DNA of 64,000 nt from Methylocapsa sp. S129 (GTDB taxonomy: Bacteria > Pseudomonadota > Alphaproteobacteria > Rhizobiales > Beijerinckiaceae): contig NZ_LMUI01000008.1 in NCBI RefSeq assembly GCF_009765995.1, positions 69,292 through 133,291 of the forward strand, given 5' to 3'. The stretch's first letter is position 1. Each line of letters opens with the position of its first letter. Position numbers and translations under genes: made by a program. The notes under the pieces are model-generated. The model was not told the origin of the DNA, ran no database searches, and worked only from the letters and a program-made list of their open reading frames with translations. This document shows positions 27,474 to 36,009 of this stretch, piece after piece.

Positions 27474-30461
27474 ATGACTCAAAACCCTCGCCCCGTCGGT
27501 CCCGGCGACCATGTTTTTCTGGTCGACGGCTCGTCCTTCGTCTTTCGCGCCTATTTTCAATCGATCCGCCAGGATCAGAAATATAATTACCGGTCAGACC
27601 GTCTGCCGGTTGGCGCCGTTCGCCTGTTCGCGACCAAGCTGCTGCAATTCGTGCGCGATGGCGCGGCGGGCATCAAGCCGACGCATCTGGCGATCATTTT
27701 CGACAAGTCGGAAAATTCGTTCCGTAAGGAGCTTTATCCGCCCTACAAGGGCCATCGGCCCGATCCGCCCGAAGATCTCGTGCCGCAATTTCCGTTGATG
27801 CGCGACACCGTCCGCGCTTTCGGCCTCGCGCCGATCGAGCAGGACCGCTACGAGGCCGACGATTTGATTGCGACCTACGCACGCCAGGCGCGCGAACGCG
27901 GCGCTGATGTGCTGATCGTTTCCGCCGACAAGGACCTGATGCAACTCGTCCAGCCGGGCGTCGCCATGTACGACCCGGCGTCAGGCGATCGCGAGGAGCG
28001 GCGCATCGGCCCCGACGAGGTCTTCGCCTATTTTGGCGGCGGCGCCGACAAGGTGATCGACATCCAGGCGCTCGCGGGCGATTCGACCGACAATGTGCCG
28101 GGCGCGCCCGGCATCGGGGTGAAGACGGCGGCGCAGCTCATCGCCGAATATGGCGATCTCGAAACGCTGCTCGCGCGCGCCGGCGAAATCAAACAGCCCA
28201 AGCGCCGCGAGGTTTTGACCAATCCGGATTCCGTCGCGTTGATCCGCCTGTCGAAGACGCTGGTGACGCTCATTCAGGATGTTGCGCTCGAAGTGCCGCT
28301 CGACGATCTGACGCTGGCCGCGCCGGACGCCAAGCGCCTTGTCGCGTTTCTCAAGGCGCTCGAATTCACCACGATCACGCGGCGCGTCGCCGAAATCTAT
28401 GGCGTTGAAGCGGGCGAGATCGAAGCGGCCCCTGAATTCGTCGGCGCCGGCGGCTGGCGCGGGCGCAATGGCGAAGCGGTCGAGCCTCGCGCGCAGAGGC
28501 CGCCGCCTGCCGATAAAGCCGAAACCCCGGCCGCATTGCCTGGCGCATTGAATCCAAAGGTGTTCGCCGCCAGCCGCCTCGCCGAGGCGCGCGAGGCGAA
28601 GATCGACCGCGCCGCTTACGCCACGGTGACAACGCCGCAAGAATTGCAGCGTTGGATCGATGAAGCCTTCGAGGCCGGAATCGTCGCGTTCGACACGGAA
28701 ACGAGTTCGCTCGATCCCATCCAGGCCGATCTCGTCGGATTCTCGCTCTGCGTCGCGCCGGGCCGCGCCTGTTACGTGCCGCTCGGCCATCGCAACGCTG
28801 GGCAGGGCGATCTGTTTGGCGGCGGCGAACTTCTGCCTGGCCAGCTCGCCGAAAGCGAAGCGCTCGCTCTGCTGAAGCCGATGATGGAGGCGCCGGGAAT
28901 CCTCAAGATCGCCCAGAATGTGAAATTCGATTGGCACGTCTTCGCGCAGCGCGGCATCGAGGCGGCGCCCATCGACGATACGATGCTGCTTTCCTACGCG
29001 CTTGACGCCGGCGCCACCAATGAAGGCCATGGCATGGATGCTTTGGCCGAGCGCTGGCTTGCTCATAAGACGATCCATTTCGCCGATGTCGCCGGTTCGG
29101 GCAAGAATTTCATCGGCTTCGCCCGTGTCCCCATCGACAAGGCGACCGAATACGCCGCCGAGGATGTCGATGTGACGCTGCGCCTGTGGCGCGCACTCAA
29201 GCCCCGCCTGCCTGCCGAAGGCATGACCCATGTCTATGAGACGCTGGAGCGACCGCTTGTCGTGCCGCTGGCGCGGATGGAGCGGCGTGGCATTGCGATC
29301 GATCGCGACATTCTCTCGCGCCTGTCGGGTGAATTCGCGCAAGGCATGGCGCGGCTCGAAGCGGAGATTCATGGGCTTGTCGGCGCGCCTTTCAACCTCG
29401 GCTCGCCCAAGCAGCTTGGCGATATTCTGTTTGGCCAGATGGGCCTGCCCGGCGGCAAGAAGACCGCGACGGGCGCCTGGTCGACCTCGGCCAATGCGCT
29501 CGATGATCTGGCCGCCGAGGGCCATCAATTGCCTGCGCGCATCCTCGAATGGCGTCAGATCGCCAAGCTGAAATCGACCTATACCGACGCGCTGCCGGCC
29601 TTCGTCAATCCGAACACCAAGCGCGTGCACACCTCCTATGCGCTCGCCGCGACGACGACCGGGCGACTGTCGTCGTCCGATCCCAATCTGCAGAACATTC
29701 CGGTGCGCAACGACGAAGGGCGCAAGATCCGCCGCGCCTTTGTGGCAACCCCTGGCCATGCCCTGATCTCGGCCGATTACAGTCAGATCGAATTGCGCCT
29801 GCTCGCCCATGTCGCCGACATCGGCCAGCTCAAGAAAGCGTTCGCCGACGGGCTCGACATTCACGCGATGACGGCCTCCGAAATGTTCGGCGTGCCCGTC
29901 AAGGACATGCCGGGCGAAGTGCGGCGGCGCGCCAAGGCGATCAATTTTGGCATCATCTACGGCATTTCGGCGTTCGGCCTCGCCAACCAGCTCGGCATTC
30001 CGCGCGAGGAGGCGGGCGCCTATATCCGCAAATATTTCGAACGTTTTCCCGGCATCCGCGACTATATGGAGACGACGAAAAAAGCGGCGCGCGCCGACGG
30101 CTTCGTGCGCACCATTTTCGGCCGCAAATGCCATTATCCCCGCATCAACGCCTCCAACCCGTCCGAGCGCGCCTTCAACGAGCGCGCCGCGATCAACGCG
30201 CCGCTGCAGGGCTCGGCCGCCGACATCATCCGCCGCGCGATGATCCGCATGGACGACGCGCTCGGCGCTGCCAAACTCGACGCGCAGATGCTGCTGCAGG
30301 TGCATGACGAACTGGTGTTCGAAGCGCCGCTGACCCAGGTCGAGGCGACGATCAAGCTCGTCGCCAAAGTAATGGTCGAGGCGCCGATGCCGGCGCTGCA
30401 GCTCAGTGTGCCGCTACAGGTCGATGCGCGGGCGGCGGACAATTGGGACGAGGCGCATTGA
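27474..30461 (+). CDS. polA: DNA polymerase I
   Basis: 995 residues with all three activities. 5' nuclease domain in the first 300 residues (LVDGSSFVFRAYF, EADDLIATYARQARERGADVLIVSADKDLMQL, LAGDSTDNVPGAPGIGVKTAAQLI). 3'-5' exonuclease with intact Exo motifs (AFDTETSSLDP, NVKFDWHVF, YAAEDVDVTLRLW). Polymerase with DYSQIELRLLAH (motif A, about residue 767), RRRAKAINFGIIYG (O helix) and QVHDELVFEA (motif C, about residue 942). Used in Okazaki fragment maturation and repair. Single gene; ATG sits just after a hairpin. Confidence 0.98.
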   Translation: MTQNPRPVGPGDHVFLVDGSSFVFRAYFQSIRQDQKYNYRSDRLPVGAVRLFATKLLQFVRDGAAGIKPTHLAIIFDKSENSFRKELYPPYKGHRPDPPEDLVPQFPLMRDTVRAFGLAPIEQDRYEADDLIATYARQARERGADVLIVSADKDLMQLVQPGVAMYDPASGDREERRIGPDEVFAYFGGGADKVIDIQALAGDSTDNVPGAPGIGVKTAAQLIAEYGDLETLLARAGEIKQPKRREVLTNPDSVALIRLSKTLVTLIQDVALEVPLDDLTLAAPDAKRLVAFLKALEFTTITRRVAEIYGVEAGEIEAAPEFVGAGGWRGRNGEAVEPRAQRPPPADKAETPAALPGALNPKVFAASRLAEAREAKIDRAAYATVTTPQELQRWIDEAFEAGIVAFDTETSSLDPIQADLVGFSLCVAPGRACYVPLGHRNAGQGDLFGGGELLPGQLAESEALALLKPMMEAPGILKIAQNVKFDWHVFAQRGIEAAPIDDTMLLSYALDAGATNEGHGMDALAERWLAHKTIHFADVAGSGKNFIGFARVPIDKATEYAAEDVDVTLRLWRALKPRLPAEGMTHVYETLERPLVVPLARMERRGIAIDRDILSRLSGEFAQGMARLEAEIHGLVGAPFNLGSPKQLGDILFGQMGLPGGKKTATGAWSTSANALDDLAAEGHQLPARILEWRQIAKLKSTYTDALPAFVNPNTKRVHTSYALAATTTGRLSSSDPNLQNIPVRNDEGRKIRRAFVATPGHALISADYSQIELRLLAHVADIGQLKKAFADGLDIHAMTASEMFGVPVKDMPGEVRRRAKAINFGIIYGISAFGLANQLGIPREEAGAYIRKYFERFPGIRDYMETTKKAARADGFVRTIFGRKCHYPRINASNPSERAFNERAAINAPLQGSAADIIRRAMIRMDDALGAAKLDAQMLLQVHDELVFEAPLTQVEATIKLVAKVMVEAPMPALQLSVPLQVDARAADNWDEAH

Positions 30462-31196
30462 GCGGGGGTTTGGCGGCGCCGAAGCCGATTTGCGCCCCTT
30501 GCAAAATCCTTGTTTGGCGCGCTTTGGACGAGATTCAGGCCATCGCCCTTTAAAGAAACCCCAATGATTTCAATACAAGACTCCCGCGCCTCCAAATTTT
30601 TTCCTATCCCCATCGTGCGATTTCAATAGCTTGCAAGCGAAAAACTTGAATTCGCGTTTCTTGAGCCGACCGATGCCGTCCGCGTCCCGTCCGCCGCTTC
30701 CACTTCGCCCGGCGGTTCGACAGAAGACGCTTGCAAGCCCGACCACCCAAAACCATACCACAGAAAGACAGAAATTTATAGAAAATACTTCTCTAAATCA
30801 GAAGTCGCTACAAACATTCCGTCCACCAGTGAATGGAGGCGCGCGTCCGAGATTGGCGGCGGATTTGCCTATTGTTTGCACAATCGCCTCCAAGCAATCA
30901 ATGAATTTCCGGCGCTGCGATCAGCGCTCCCCATGCGCCCCGACGAACACCGTTTCGCCCGCTTTGGCGCGATCCGCGCGCGCTCCGGCGCTGGCCGCGA
31001 CGCGCCTCTCACACGTTTTGACGCGAGATTTCACGAGAAAGGCGCCGGCCGCGCGGATAGCTATTGTATATCAGCGTCCGGCGTCTTTGCGCTTGTGCAA
31101 GCACGGACCAGTATCGGTGGGCAGATCTTTTTCACATAAGCAGCTAAATGGCGTCCATCGTAATAAGGAACGGACGGAGCCGGTTTCCTACGCCGC
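30462..31196. other. Gene-poor, AT-richer stretch downstream of polA
   Basis: 735 bp with no supported gene. Base composition is clearly lower in G/C at 30540-30660 and 30750-30840 (runs such as GAAATTTATAGAAAATAC). Several open frames of 60-210 codons exist on both strands, but none has a ribosome-binding site with convincing protein character. It marks the left edge of the accessory stretch and may be decayed foreign DNA. Confidence 0.5.
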
Positions 31197-31385
31197 TCAA
31201 TCGAAGCGCATCAGATGGCAGGCGGCGAATGCCCAGTGCAACAGCGCCGAAGCCGAGTAACAGAAGCTCAGATCGCGGTGGCCCGCGCGCCGTGACAATA
31301 TCGCGGCCGCGACATAGGTTGCCGCTTGAGACGCGTAGAGAACAGTCAGAGGACTGCTCGAAAGACGAGCGAATATGTCGAACAT
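31197..31385 (-). CDS. Predicted small membrane protein (62 residues)
   Basis: MFDIFARLSSSPLTVLYASQ then two hydrophobic segments: AATYVAAAILSRRAG and CYSASALLHWAFAACHLM. GAGG stands about 7 bp before the ATG. It is divergent from the STAND ATPase gene with about 60 bp between starts. I do not recognise a family; length, composition and start signal support a real gene only moderately. Confidence 0.45.
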   Translation of the reverse strand: MFDIFARLSSSPLTVLYASQAATYVAAAILSRRAGHRDLSFCYSASALLHWAFAACHLMRFD

Positions 31386-31448
31386 TGCCGGACCTCACAT
31401 TTGTGGTTGCCGGCTCGCTATTGACGCCAAGGTTCTGGAAATCGCGAC

Positions 31449-34100
31449 GTGCGCGTCGGAAAAGCGGAAAGGTTTGGAAAGGTGACCCCCGCGCCTCCGC
31501 CCGCTTCCGCCGATGATCGAGAGCGACGGTCCTTCGCCGAACTCCTGGACAGCTATTTGTCGCAGGGTGCGCGGCCTTCCGGCCGGCCGGGCAAACCGGG
31601 AAAAGCCTGGACGAGCAAGGAATTCGCCGCCCAATGCGGTGGACTTACCGACCGCACGGTCCGCAACTGGCGCAGGGGCAGGACGGCCCCGCCGGAACTT
31701 GGCTCGATCGAGCGGGAGTTGTTTGGAGACAATTCGGCGTATGACGATTGGCGGCAAGAACTGCGGGAGGCGTATCGATATGCGGTCAGTCGCAATCCAG
31801 GCAATGATTCGAAGGCTCTCGCCGAAGGGCCTCATCGTAAGCCCCGCAATCTCCCCTTCGCCTCGCTCGGTCCGCTGTTCAAAGGCCGCGAGGAGTTCCT
31901 CGGGAAACTGCATGAAGCTTTGAATTCGAACGAAAGCGCCCATGCCGCCGCCGTCGTCGGCAAGGCGCTGCATGGGCTAGGCGGGGTCGGCAAGACGCGG
32001 CTGGCGGTCGAATATGCGTTGCGCCATGACGCCGAGCATTCGGCGCTGCTGTTTTTGCGCGCCGCGACGCCGGCGCAGCTCGATGCGAGCCTGGCGGCGT
32101 TGGCTGGGCCGGATATTCTCGATCTCCCAACGCAAAACGAGCGCGAGGACGCGTTGAAAATTCCAGCCGTCCTCAACTGGCTGAACAATCATCCGGGCTG
32201 GCTGGTGATCCTCGACAATGTCGACGACGCGCCCGCCGTCGCCGCAGTCGAAAAACTGCTTGCGCGGCTGCGTGGCGGGCAGGCGATCATCACCGGCCGC
32301 GTCGCGAATTTCTCGGGCGCGGTGCGCAAGCTCGAACTTAGCGTTCTCGACAAGGACGCCGCCGTGGTGTTTCTGCTCGAGCGAACGCGGGACGACCGCA
32401 CGCTTTCAGTCGACGATCCGGAGTTGGCGCGAGAACTCTCTAAGGAATTGGACGGCCTAGCCCTCGGGCTCGAACAGGCGGCGGCCTATATCGCGACCGA
32501 GCGTATCGGCTTTGCGCGCTATCTCGCGCTGTGGCGCGAGAACCGTCCGAAGGTGCTGAACTGGTTCGACAAGAACCTGATGACCTATGACCACGACACC
32601 GGCCTCGCTGCGACCTGGGCGACCTCGGTTGCTCGGCTGACGCCGCAAGGCCTCCGCCTCATCGAACGACTCGCCTTTCTCGCGCCGGAGCCCATTCCTG
32701 ACACGCTGCTCGACGTGAGCGCTCCGGGGGATGGACGGGATTTCGACGCGCATAGCGCGAGAGCCAATCTGTTCGCCTATTCGTTGGCCGCGCGCGCAAA
32801 CTCGGAGGCGGGTAAGACGTCGGCGGCAGGCTTTGTCGTGCATCGGCTGGTGCAAGATTTTTGTCGACGCGGCATCTCGGGGGAACGGCGCGGTGCGGCA
32901 CTCCGGGAGGCGTTGGGATGGGCGAGTGAAGCGTTTGTGGGTGACCCTAGCGACGTCAGGACATGGTCCCTTCTTGATTCGCTGGCGCCGCATGCGTTGG
33001 CTGTCGCCGAGCGCGGCGACGAGGCCGGAATTGCTGCGCCGACGGCCAGGCTTTATGGGGAACTCGACATATTTTTCAGCGCCAAGGCGCAGTATTCCGA
33101 AGCAGAGCGCGTTTCGCGCCGCGCACTGGCGATCGACGAGGCGAGCTATGGGTCGGATCATCCCCATGTAGCGCTTAACCTCAACAACCTTGCTGGACTA
33201 CTTCGCGCGACGAACCGGTTTGCCGAAGCCGAACCGCTATTCCGGCGTGCGCTCGCCATTTTTGAGGCGAGCTGTGGCCCGGATCATCCCGACGTGGCGT
33301 TAAGCCTCAACAACCTAGCGCAATTGCTCAGCGACACAAACCGACTTGCCGAGGCCGAACCGCTGATGCGTCGCTCACTCGCAATCGACGAGGCGAGCTA
33401 TGAACCGAATCACCCGAGAGTGGCGATCCGCCTTAGCAATCTTGCAGAACTGTTCCGTGATACGAATCGGCTTGCGGAGGCCGAGCCGCTAATGCGTCGC
33501 TCGCTGGCCATCGATGAGGCGTTTTACGGACCGAATCATCCCAATGTCGCGATCCGCCTCAACAATCTCGCTGGATTGCTTGGCGACACTGACCGACTTG
33601 GCGAAGCCGAGCCGCTTTATCGGCGCGCGCTTGTGATCGCAGAATCGAGTTACGGGCCAGATCATCCGAGAGTCGCGAATCCGCTCAACAATCTCGCGGG
33701 ATTGCTTGGCGAGACGAACCGGCTTGGCGAGGCGGAACCGCTCTATCGGCGTGCGCTGGCGATTGACCAGACCAGTTACGGTTCGGATCATCCTAATGTA
33801 GCGATCCGCCTGAGCAACCTCGCGACCTTGCTTCTTGCAACCAACCGGCTCGATGAGGCCGAACTGCTAATGCGTCGTGCGTTGGCAATCGACGAGGCGA
33901 GTTACCGGTTCGGTCATCCCAATTTGGCGATCCGCCTCAGCAACCTCGCGACATTGCTCCGAGCAACCAACCGATCTGATGAGGCCGAGCCGCTGATGCG
34001 TCGCGCGTTGGCGATTGACGAGGCAAGTTACTGGCCGGATCATCCGACAACGATGCGGATGAGAGCAAACCTTGCCGCGCTCGAAGCGCGGAAGAGCTAA
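31449..34100 (+). CDS. STAND (NB-ARC-like) ATPase with HTH-like N terminus and kinesin-light-chain TPR array
   Basis: 883 residues from a GTG at 31449; a second GTG at 31482 has GGAAAGG 9 bp upstream and may be the true start. Residues 52-82 (KAWTSKEFAAQCGGLTDRTVRNWRRGRTAPP) look like a helix-turn-helix. The NTPase has Walker A at 175-183 (GLGGVGKT), Walker B in WLVILDNVDD, an Arg-containing ITGRVANF segment and GLALGLEQAAAYI, the NB-ARC GLPLAL-type motif with P changed to A. After a winged-helix-like region come seven full 42-residue TPRs (unit with HP-V--NNLA-LL---NR--EAEPL-RRALAI) to the end. STAND proteins oligomerise when the repeat domain senses a ligand. The HTH suggests transcriptional control rather than a killing effector; a defence role is possible but unproved. 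Confidence 0.85.
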   Translation: MRVGKAERFGKVTPAPPPASADDRERRSFAELLDSYLSQGARPSGRPGKPGKAWTSKEFAAQCGGLTDRTVRNWRRGRTAPPELGSIERELFGDNSAYDDWRQELREAYRYAVSRNPGNDSKALAEGPHRKPRNLPFASLGPLFKGREEFLGKLHEALNSNESAHAAAVVGKALHGLGGVGKTRLAVEYALRHDAEHSALLFLRAATPAQLDASLAALAGPDILDLPTQNEREDALKIPAVLNWLNNHPGWLVILDNVDDAPAVAAVEKLLARLRGGQAIITGRVANFSGAVRKLELSVLDKDAAVVFLLERTRDDRTLSVDDPELARELSKELDGLALGLEQAAAYIATERIGFARYLALWRENRPKVLNWFDKNLMTYDHDTGLAATWATSVARLTPQGLRLIERLAFLAPEPIPDTLLDVSAPGDGRDFDAHSARANLFAYSLAARANSEAGKTSAAGFVVHRLVQDFCRRGISGERRGAALREALGWASEAFVGDPSDVRTWSLLDSLAPHALAVAERGDEAGIAAPTARLYGELDIFFSAKAQYSEAERVSRRALAIDEASYGSDHPHVALNLNNLAGLLRATNRFAEAEPLFRRALAIFEASCGPDHPDVALSLNNLAQLLSDTNRLAEAEPLMRRSLAIDEASYEPNHPRVAIRLSNLAELFRDTNRLAEAEPLMRRSLAIDEAFYGPNHPNVAIRLNNLAGLLGDTDRLGEAEPLYRRALVIAESSYGPDHPRVANPLNNLAGLLGETNRLGEAEPLYRRALAIDQTSYGSDHPNVAIRLSNLATLLLATNRLDEAELLMRRALAIDEASYRFGHPNLAIRLSNLATLLRATNRSDEAEPLMRRALAIDEASYWPDHPTTMRMRANLAALEARKS
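33121..34029 (+). repeat. 126-bp tandem coding repeats encoding the TPR array
   Basis: About seven units of 126 bp (42 codons). Each carries the GATCATCC/AATCATCC (HP) core, CTCAACAACCTCGC-like and GAGGCCGAACCGCT-like segments. Units are similar enough at DNA level to allow unequal recombination, so copy number may differ among strains. Confidence 0.85.
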
Positions 34101-34106
34101 CCCAAC

Positions 34107-34535
34107 TCACCGCACCCGCCACCCCACCGCCTCCGTCGCATGCGGCCGCCGACCAATGACACTCGCCTCAAGCCGCCCGCCCGCTTTGTCGGCCGCCCGG
34201 ATTTCCGCCCAGCCGATGCCCGCGAGAGGAATCTTGATCCGCCAGGCCCAGGGTGCGTCGCGCTTTCCCTCGCGCTTCCAGCTCAGATAGAGAAAGCGGG
34301 CCGCCGGCGGCCCATGAGCGAAGGGGCCGGCGAACACAGGCGCGCTCGCGCCGCCGCCGAGTTTGATCGTCAATACACAATCGAAATGCAGCGTCCCGTC
34401 CGGCTGCGCCGCGCCGGAATGAACCTCGCCTTTCGAATCCTGCAGGCCGAAGCGCAGCGGCTCGCCCGCCGCGCCCGGCGGCGCGCCGTCGTGGATCAGG
34501 CGGAGACGGAGCTGTTGGGGTTGGGCCGCCGGCAT
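34107..34535 (-). CDS. DUF5990 family protein
   Basis: 142 residues. Carries the family features as I remember them: LRFGLQDSKGEVHSG near residue 27, and APVFAGPFAHGPPAARFLYLSWKR followed by WAWRIKIPLAGIGW. Function not known. An in-frame TAA stands 6 bp upstream of the ATG, so 34535 is the only possible start; no Shine-Dalgarno is visible, which weakens it. Convergent with the STAND gene (6 bp gap). Confidence 0.7.
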   Translation of the reverse strand: MPAAQPQQLRLRLIHDGAPPGAAGEPLRFGLQDSKGEVHSGAAQPDGTLHFDCVLTIKLGGGASAPVFAGPFAHGPPAARFLYLSWKREGKRDAPWAWRIKIPLAGIGWAEIRAADKAGGRLEASVIGRRPHATEAVGWRVR

Positions 34536-34595
34536 GGAGGAATATTAGCATAGAAGGGCCGCCCCGCGCCGCATCCTCCACAATGCCGCGAAGGG

Positions 34596-34673
34596 CTCCC
34601 CCTTCCCCCCTTGGGGGAAGGTGTCATGCGAAGCATGACGAATGAGGGGGGGTCGCGCGCAGCGCGACGGCTT
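34596..34673 (-). repeat. REP-like element, left inverted copy beside the DUF559 gene
   Basis: Read on the minus strand: an AAGCCGTCGCGCTGCGCGCG box, CCCCTCAT, the stem GTCATGCTTCGCATGAC, then CTTCCCCC/GGGGGAAG. It is nearly identical to the element at 35298-35372 but in the opposite direction, so the two are inverted repeats around the DUF559 gene. Confidence 0.85.
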
Positions 34674-34763
34674 GCTGCGTCGCGTTGAACGCTGCGCTTA
34701 CCGAATGAGCCACTCGTCACGGTAAGGCGTGCCGCTTTGCTTCTTGTGGCGTGCTCAACCGAT

Positions 34764-34897
34764 AGGTTCAAAGCCGTCGCGCTTTGCGCGACTCCCCTCA
34801 TTCCAAGGCGAATGCGAAGCATTCGTCCGCGCCCTCGCTTCGCGAGGCCACCTTCCCCCAAGGGGGCAGGGGTGCGCGCAGCGCGATGGCTTCGAAC
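34764..34897. repeat. Palindromic REP-like element ending at the DUF559 stop codon
   Basis: Starts with GGTTCAAAGCCGTCGCGC and closes with its imperfect complement GCGCGATGGCTTCGAACC (34880-34897). Inside are small stems (GAATGCGAAGCATTC, CTCGCTTCGCGAG, CCTTCCCCCAAGGGGG). Bases 34769-34801 match 35297-35329 at 31 of 33 positions. Confidence 0.8.
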
Positions 34898-35257
34898 CTA
34901 TCCGCGCAACGCCGCGCGAATGCGCGCGACCGCGAGTTCGGTCGAGGCGATGACCAGTTCATTGGGTAAGCGCAAGATTCGATATCCCTGTCCGCAGAGC
35001 CAAGCGTCTCGCTCGCGATCTTTGGTTTGTTGCTCCGCGATTTCATGGCTTGGGCCGTCAATCTCGACGATGAGCCGCTGCGCGAAACAAAAAAAGCCGA
35101 CGATGAAATTTCCTATCGGCGCTTGTCTGTGGAATTTCGCGCCCTCGCAGCGCCGGTCGCGGACCGCGCGCCAGATGATCGCCTCGGTTTGCACGGCGTT
35201 GGCGCGCTGTTCGCGCGCGAAGCGACGCAGGACGGAGCGTGGGATTTCGGCGGCCAT
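34898..35257 (-). CDS. DUF559 endonuclease-like protein (PD-(D/E)XK/Vsr fold), active-site Asp changed
   Basis: 119 residues with the DUF559 pattern: TEAIIWRAVRDRRCEGAKFHRQAPIGNFIVGFFCFAQRLIVEIDGPSHE, then DAWLCGQGYRILRLPNELV. The family normally reads IVDF where this protein reads IVGF (Gly54); the codon is GGC against GAC, a single-base change. That Asp is expected to bind the catalytic metal, so nuclease activity is doubtful, although Glu65 and the later residues remain. The gene lies between inverted REP-like copies and stops exactly at a third one. Confidence 0.82.
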   Translation of the reverse strand: MAAEIPRSVLRRFAREQRANAVQTEAIIWRAVRDRRCEGAKFHRQAPIGNFIVGFFCFAQRLIVEIDGPSHEIAEQQTKDRERDAWLCGQGYRILRLPNELVIASTELAVARIRAALRG

Positions 35258-35297
35258 GGCGTGAGGTTTGCGCGCGGCGTGGACTTAGGCAAGGTAC

Positions 35298-35372
35298 AAA
35301 GCCGTCGCGCTGCGCGCGACTCCCCTCATCCGTCATGCTTCGCATGACACCTTCCCCCGAAGGGGGAAGGAG
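35298..35372 (+). repeat. REP-like element, right copy beside the DUF559 gene
   Basis: AAAGCCGTCGCGCTGCGCGC, then CCCCTCAT, stem GTCATGCTTCGCATGAC, and CTTCCCCCGAAGGGGGAAG. It is the inverted partner of 34596-34673, and its right end lies 12 bp from the stop of the truncated TetR copy. Confidence 0.85.
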
Positions 35373-35384
35373 TTGCGGCGCCCT

Positions 35385-36003
35385 TCAAACACCCGGCGCC
35401 CCCGTCTCTCCCCTCGCCCGGCTCCCATCCAAAAACAGCCGCACCGCCGCGCGCAGCCGGCGCGCCTCCTGCTCGGGCGTGTCGCGATAGCCGAGCATCG
35501 CCAAACGCTGCGGCACGCCGATGACGAGCATGGCGAATTGCTCGGCGGCGAATTGCTCATCCTCGAAGCGCAGCGCGCCGCGTTCGACGTAGACCGACAG
35601 AAAGCGCGCAATGCCGTTGAGGCCGCGGCGGGGAAAGGTTTCGGCGAAATGCTTGGCGAAGTCGCGCATGCGCGGCGCCTCGGCGAGGAACAGGCGGATG
35701 ATGGCGAGCGTCTCCTCGCGCATCGCCAGGTCGAACATTTGCGTCGCGAGCGCGAGGAGGCTCTCTTCGACATCGTCGGGCGGCGCGCCAAGGGCGCCAA
35801 GCGCGCCGATCTGCTCGTCGCGAAACTGCGCGACCGCGGCGAAAAACAGCGCGTCCTTGTCGGGATAGCGCGCATAGAGAAAACGTTTGGCGACGCCGGA
35901 CTGGCGCGAGATTTCGTCGATCGACGTCGCCTCCCAGCCGCGCTCCAGCAGCAGGCGCTTGGTCGTCTCCAGCAGCTCGCGATGGCGCCGCTCGGCCTCC
36001 TCG
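35385..36003 (-). pseudogene. Truncated second copy of the TetR regulator (start lost)
   Basis: The frame reads EEAERRHRELLETTKRLLLERGWEATSIDEISRQSGVAKRFLYARYPDKDALFFAAVAQF... to ...LFLDGSRARGETGAPGV and matches the intact TetR at 36751-37431 almost residue by residue, with one codon less. Similarity stops abruptly at about 36003, which is 20 codons into the intact protein (at GRPNR|EEAERR). Upstream the frame has no ATG, GTG or TTG before a TGA inside the toxin gene. The only start, ATG at 35738, would give 117 residues without the HTH. So the DNA-binding part cannot be made from a normal start. The protein-level match remains good, which suggests a recent event or residual use. Confidence 0.82.
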
Positions 36004-36009
36004 CCCCGC

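Noticed and set aside
27981-30305. Open frame of 774 codons on the minus strand
   Set aside because: Antisense shadow of polA, no recognisable motif.
30631-31260. Plus-strand open frame of 209 codons in the AT-richer tract
   Set aside because: No Shine-Dalgarno, patchy composition (Arg/Ser/Pro rich) and a break in base composition inside it; looks like chance.
35385-35738. Treating the truncated TetR copy as a real 117-residue gene
   Set aside because: The ATG is internal to the conserved helix, no ribosome-binding site precedes it, and the frame upstream is homologous to the intact TetR; listed as a pseudogene instead.
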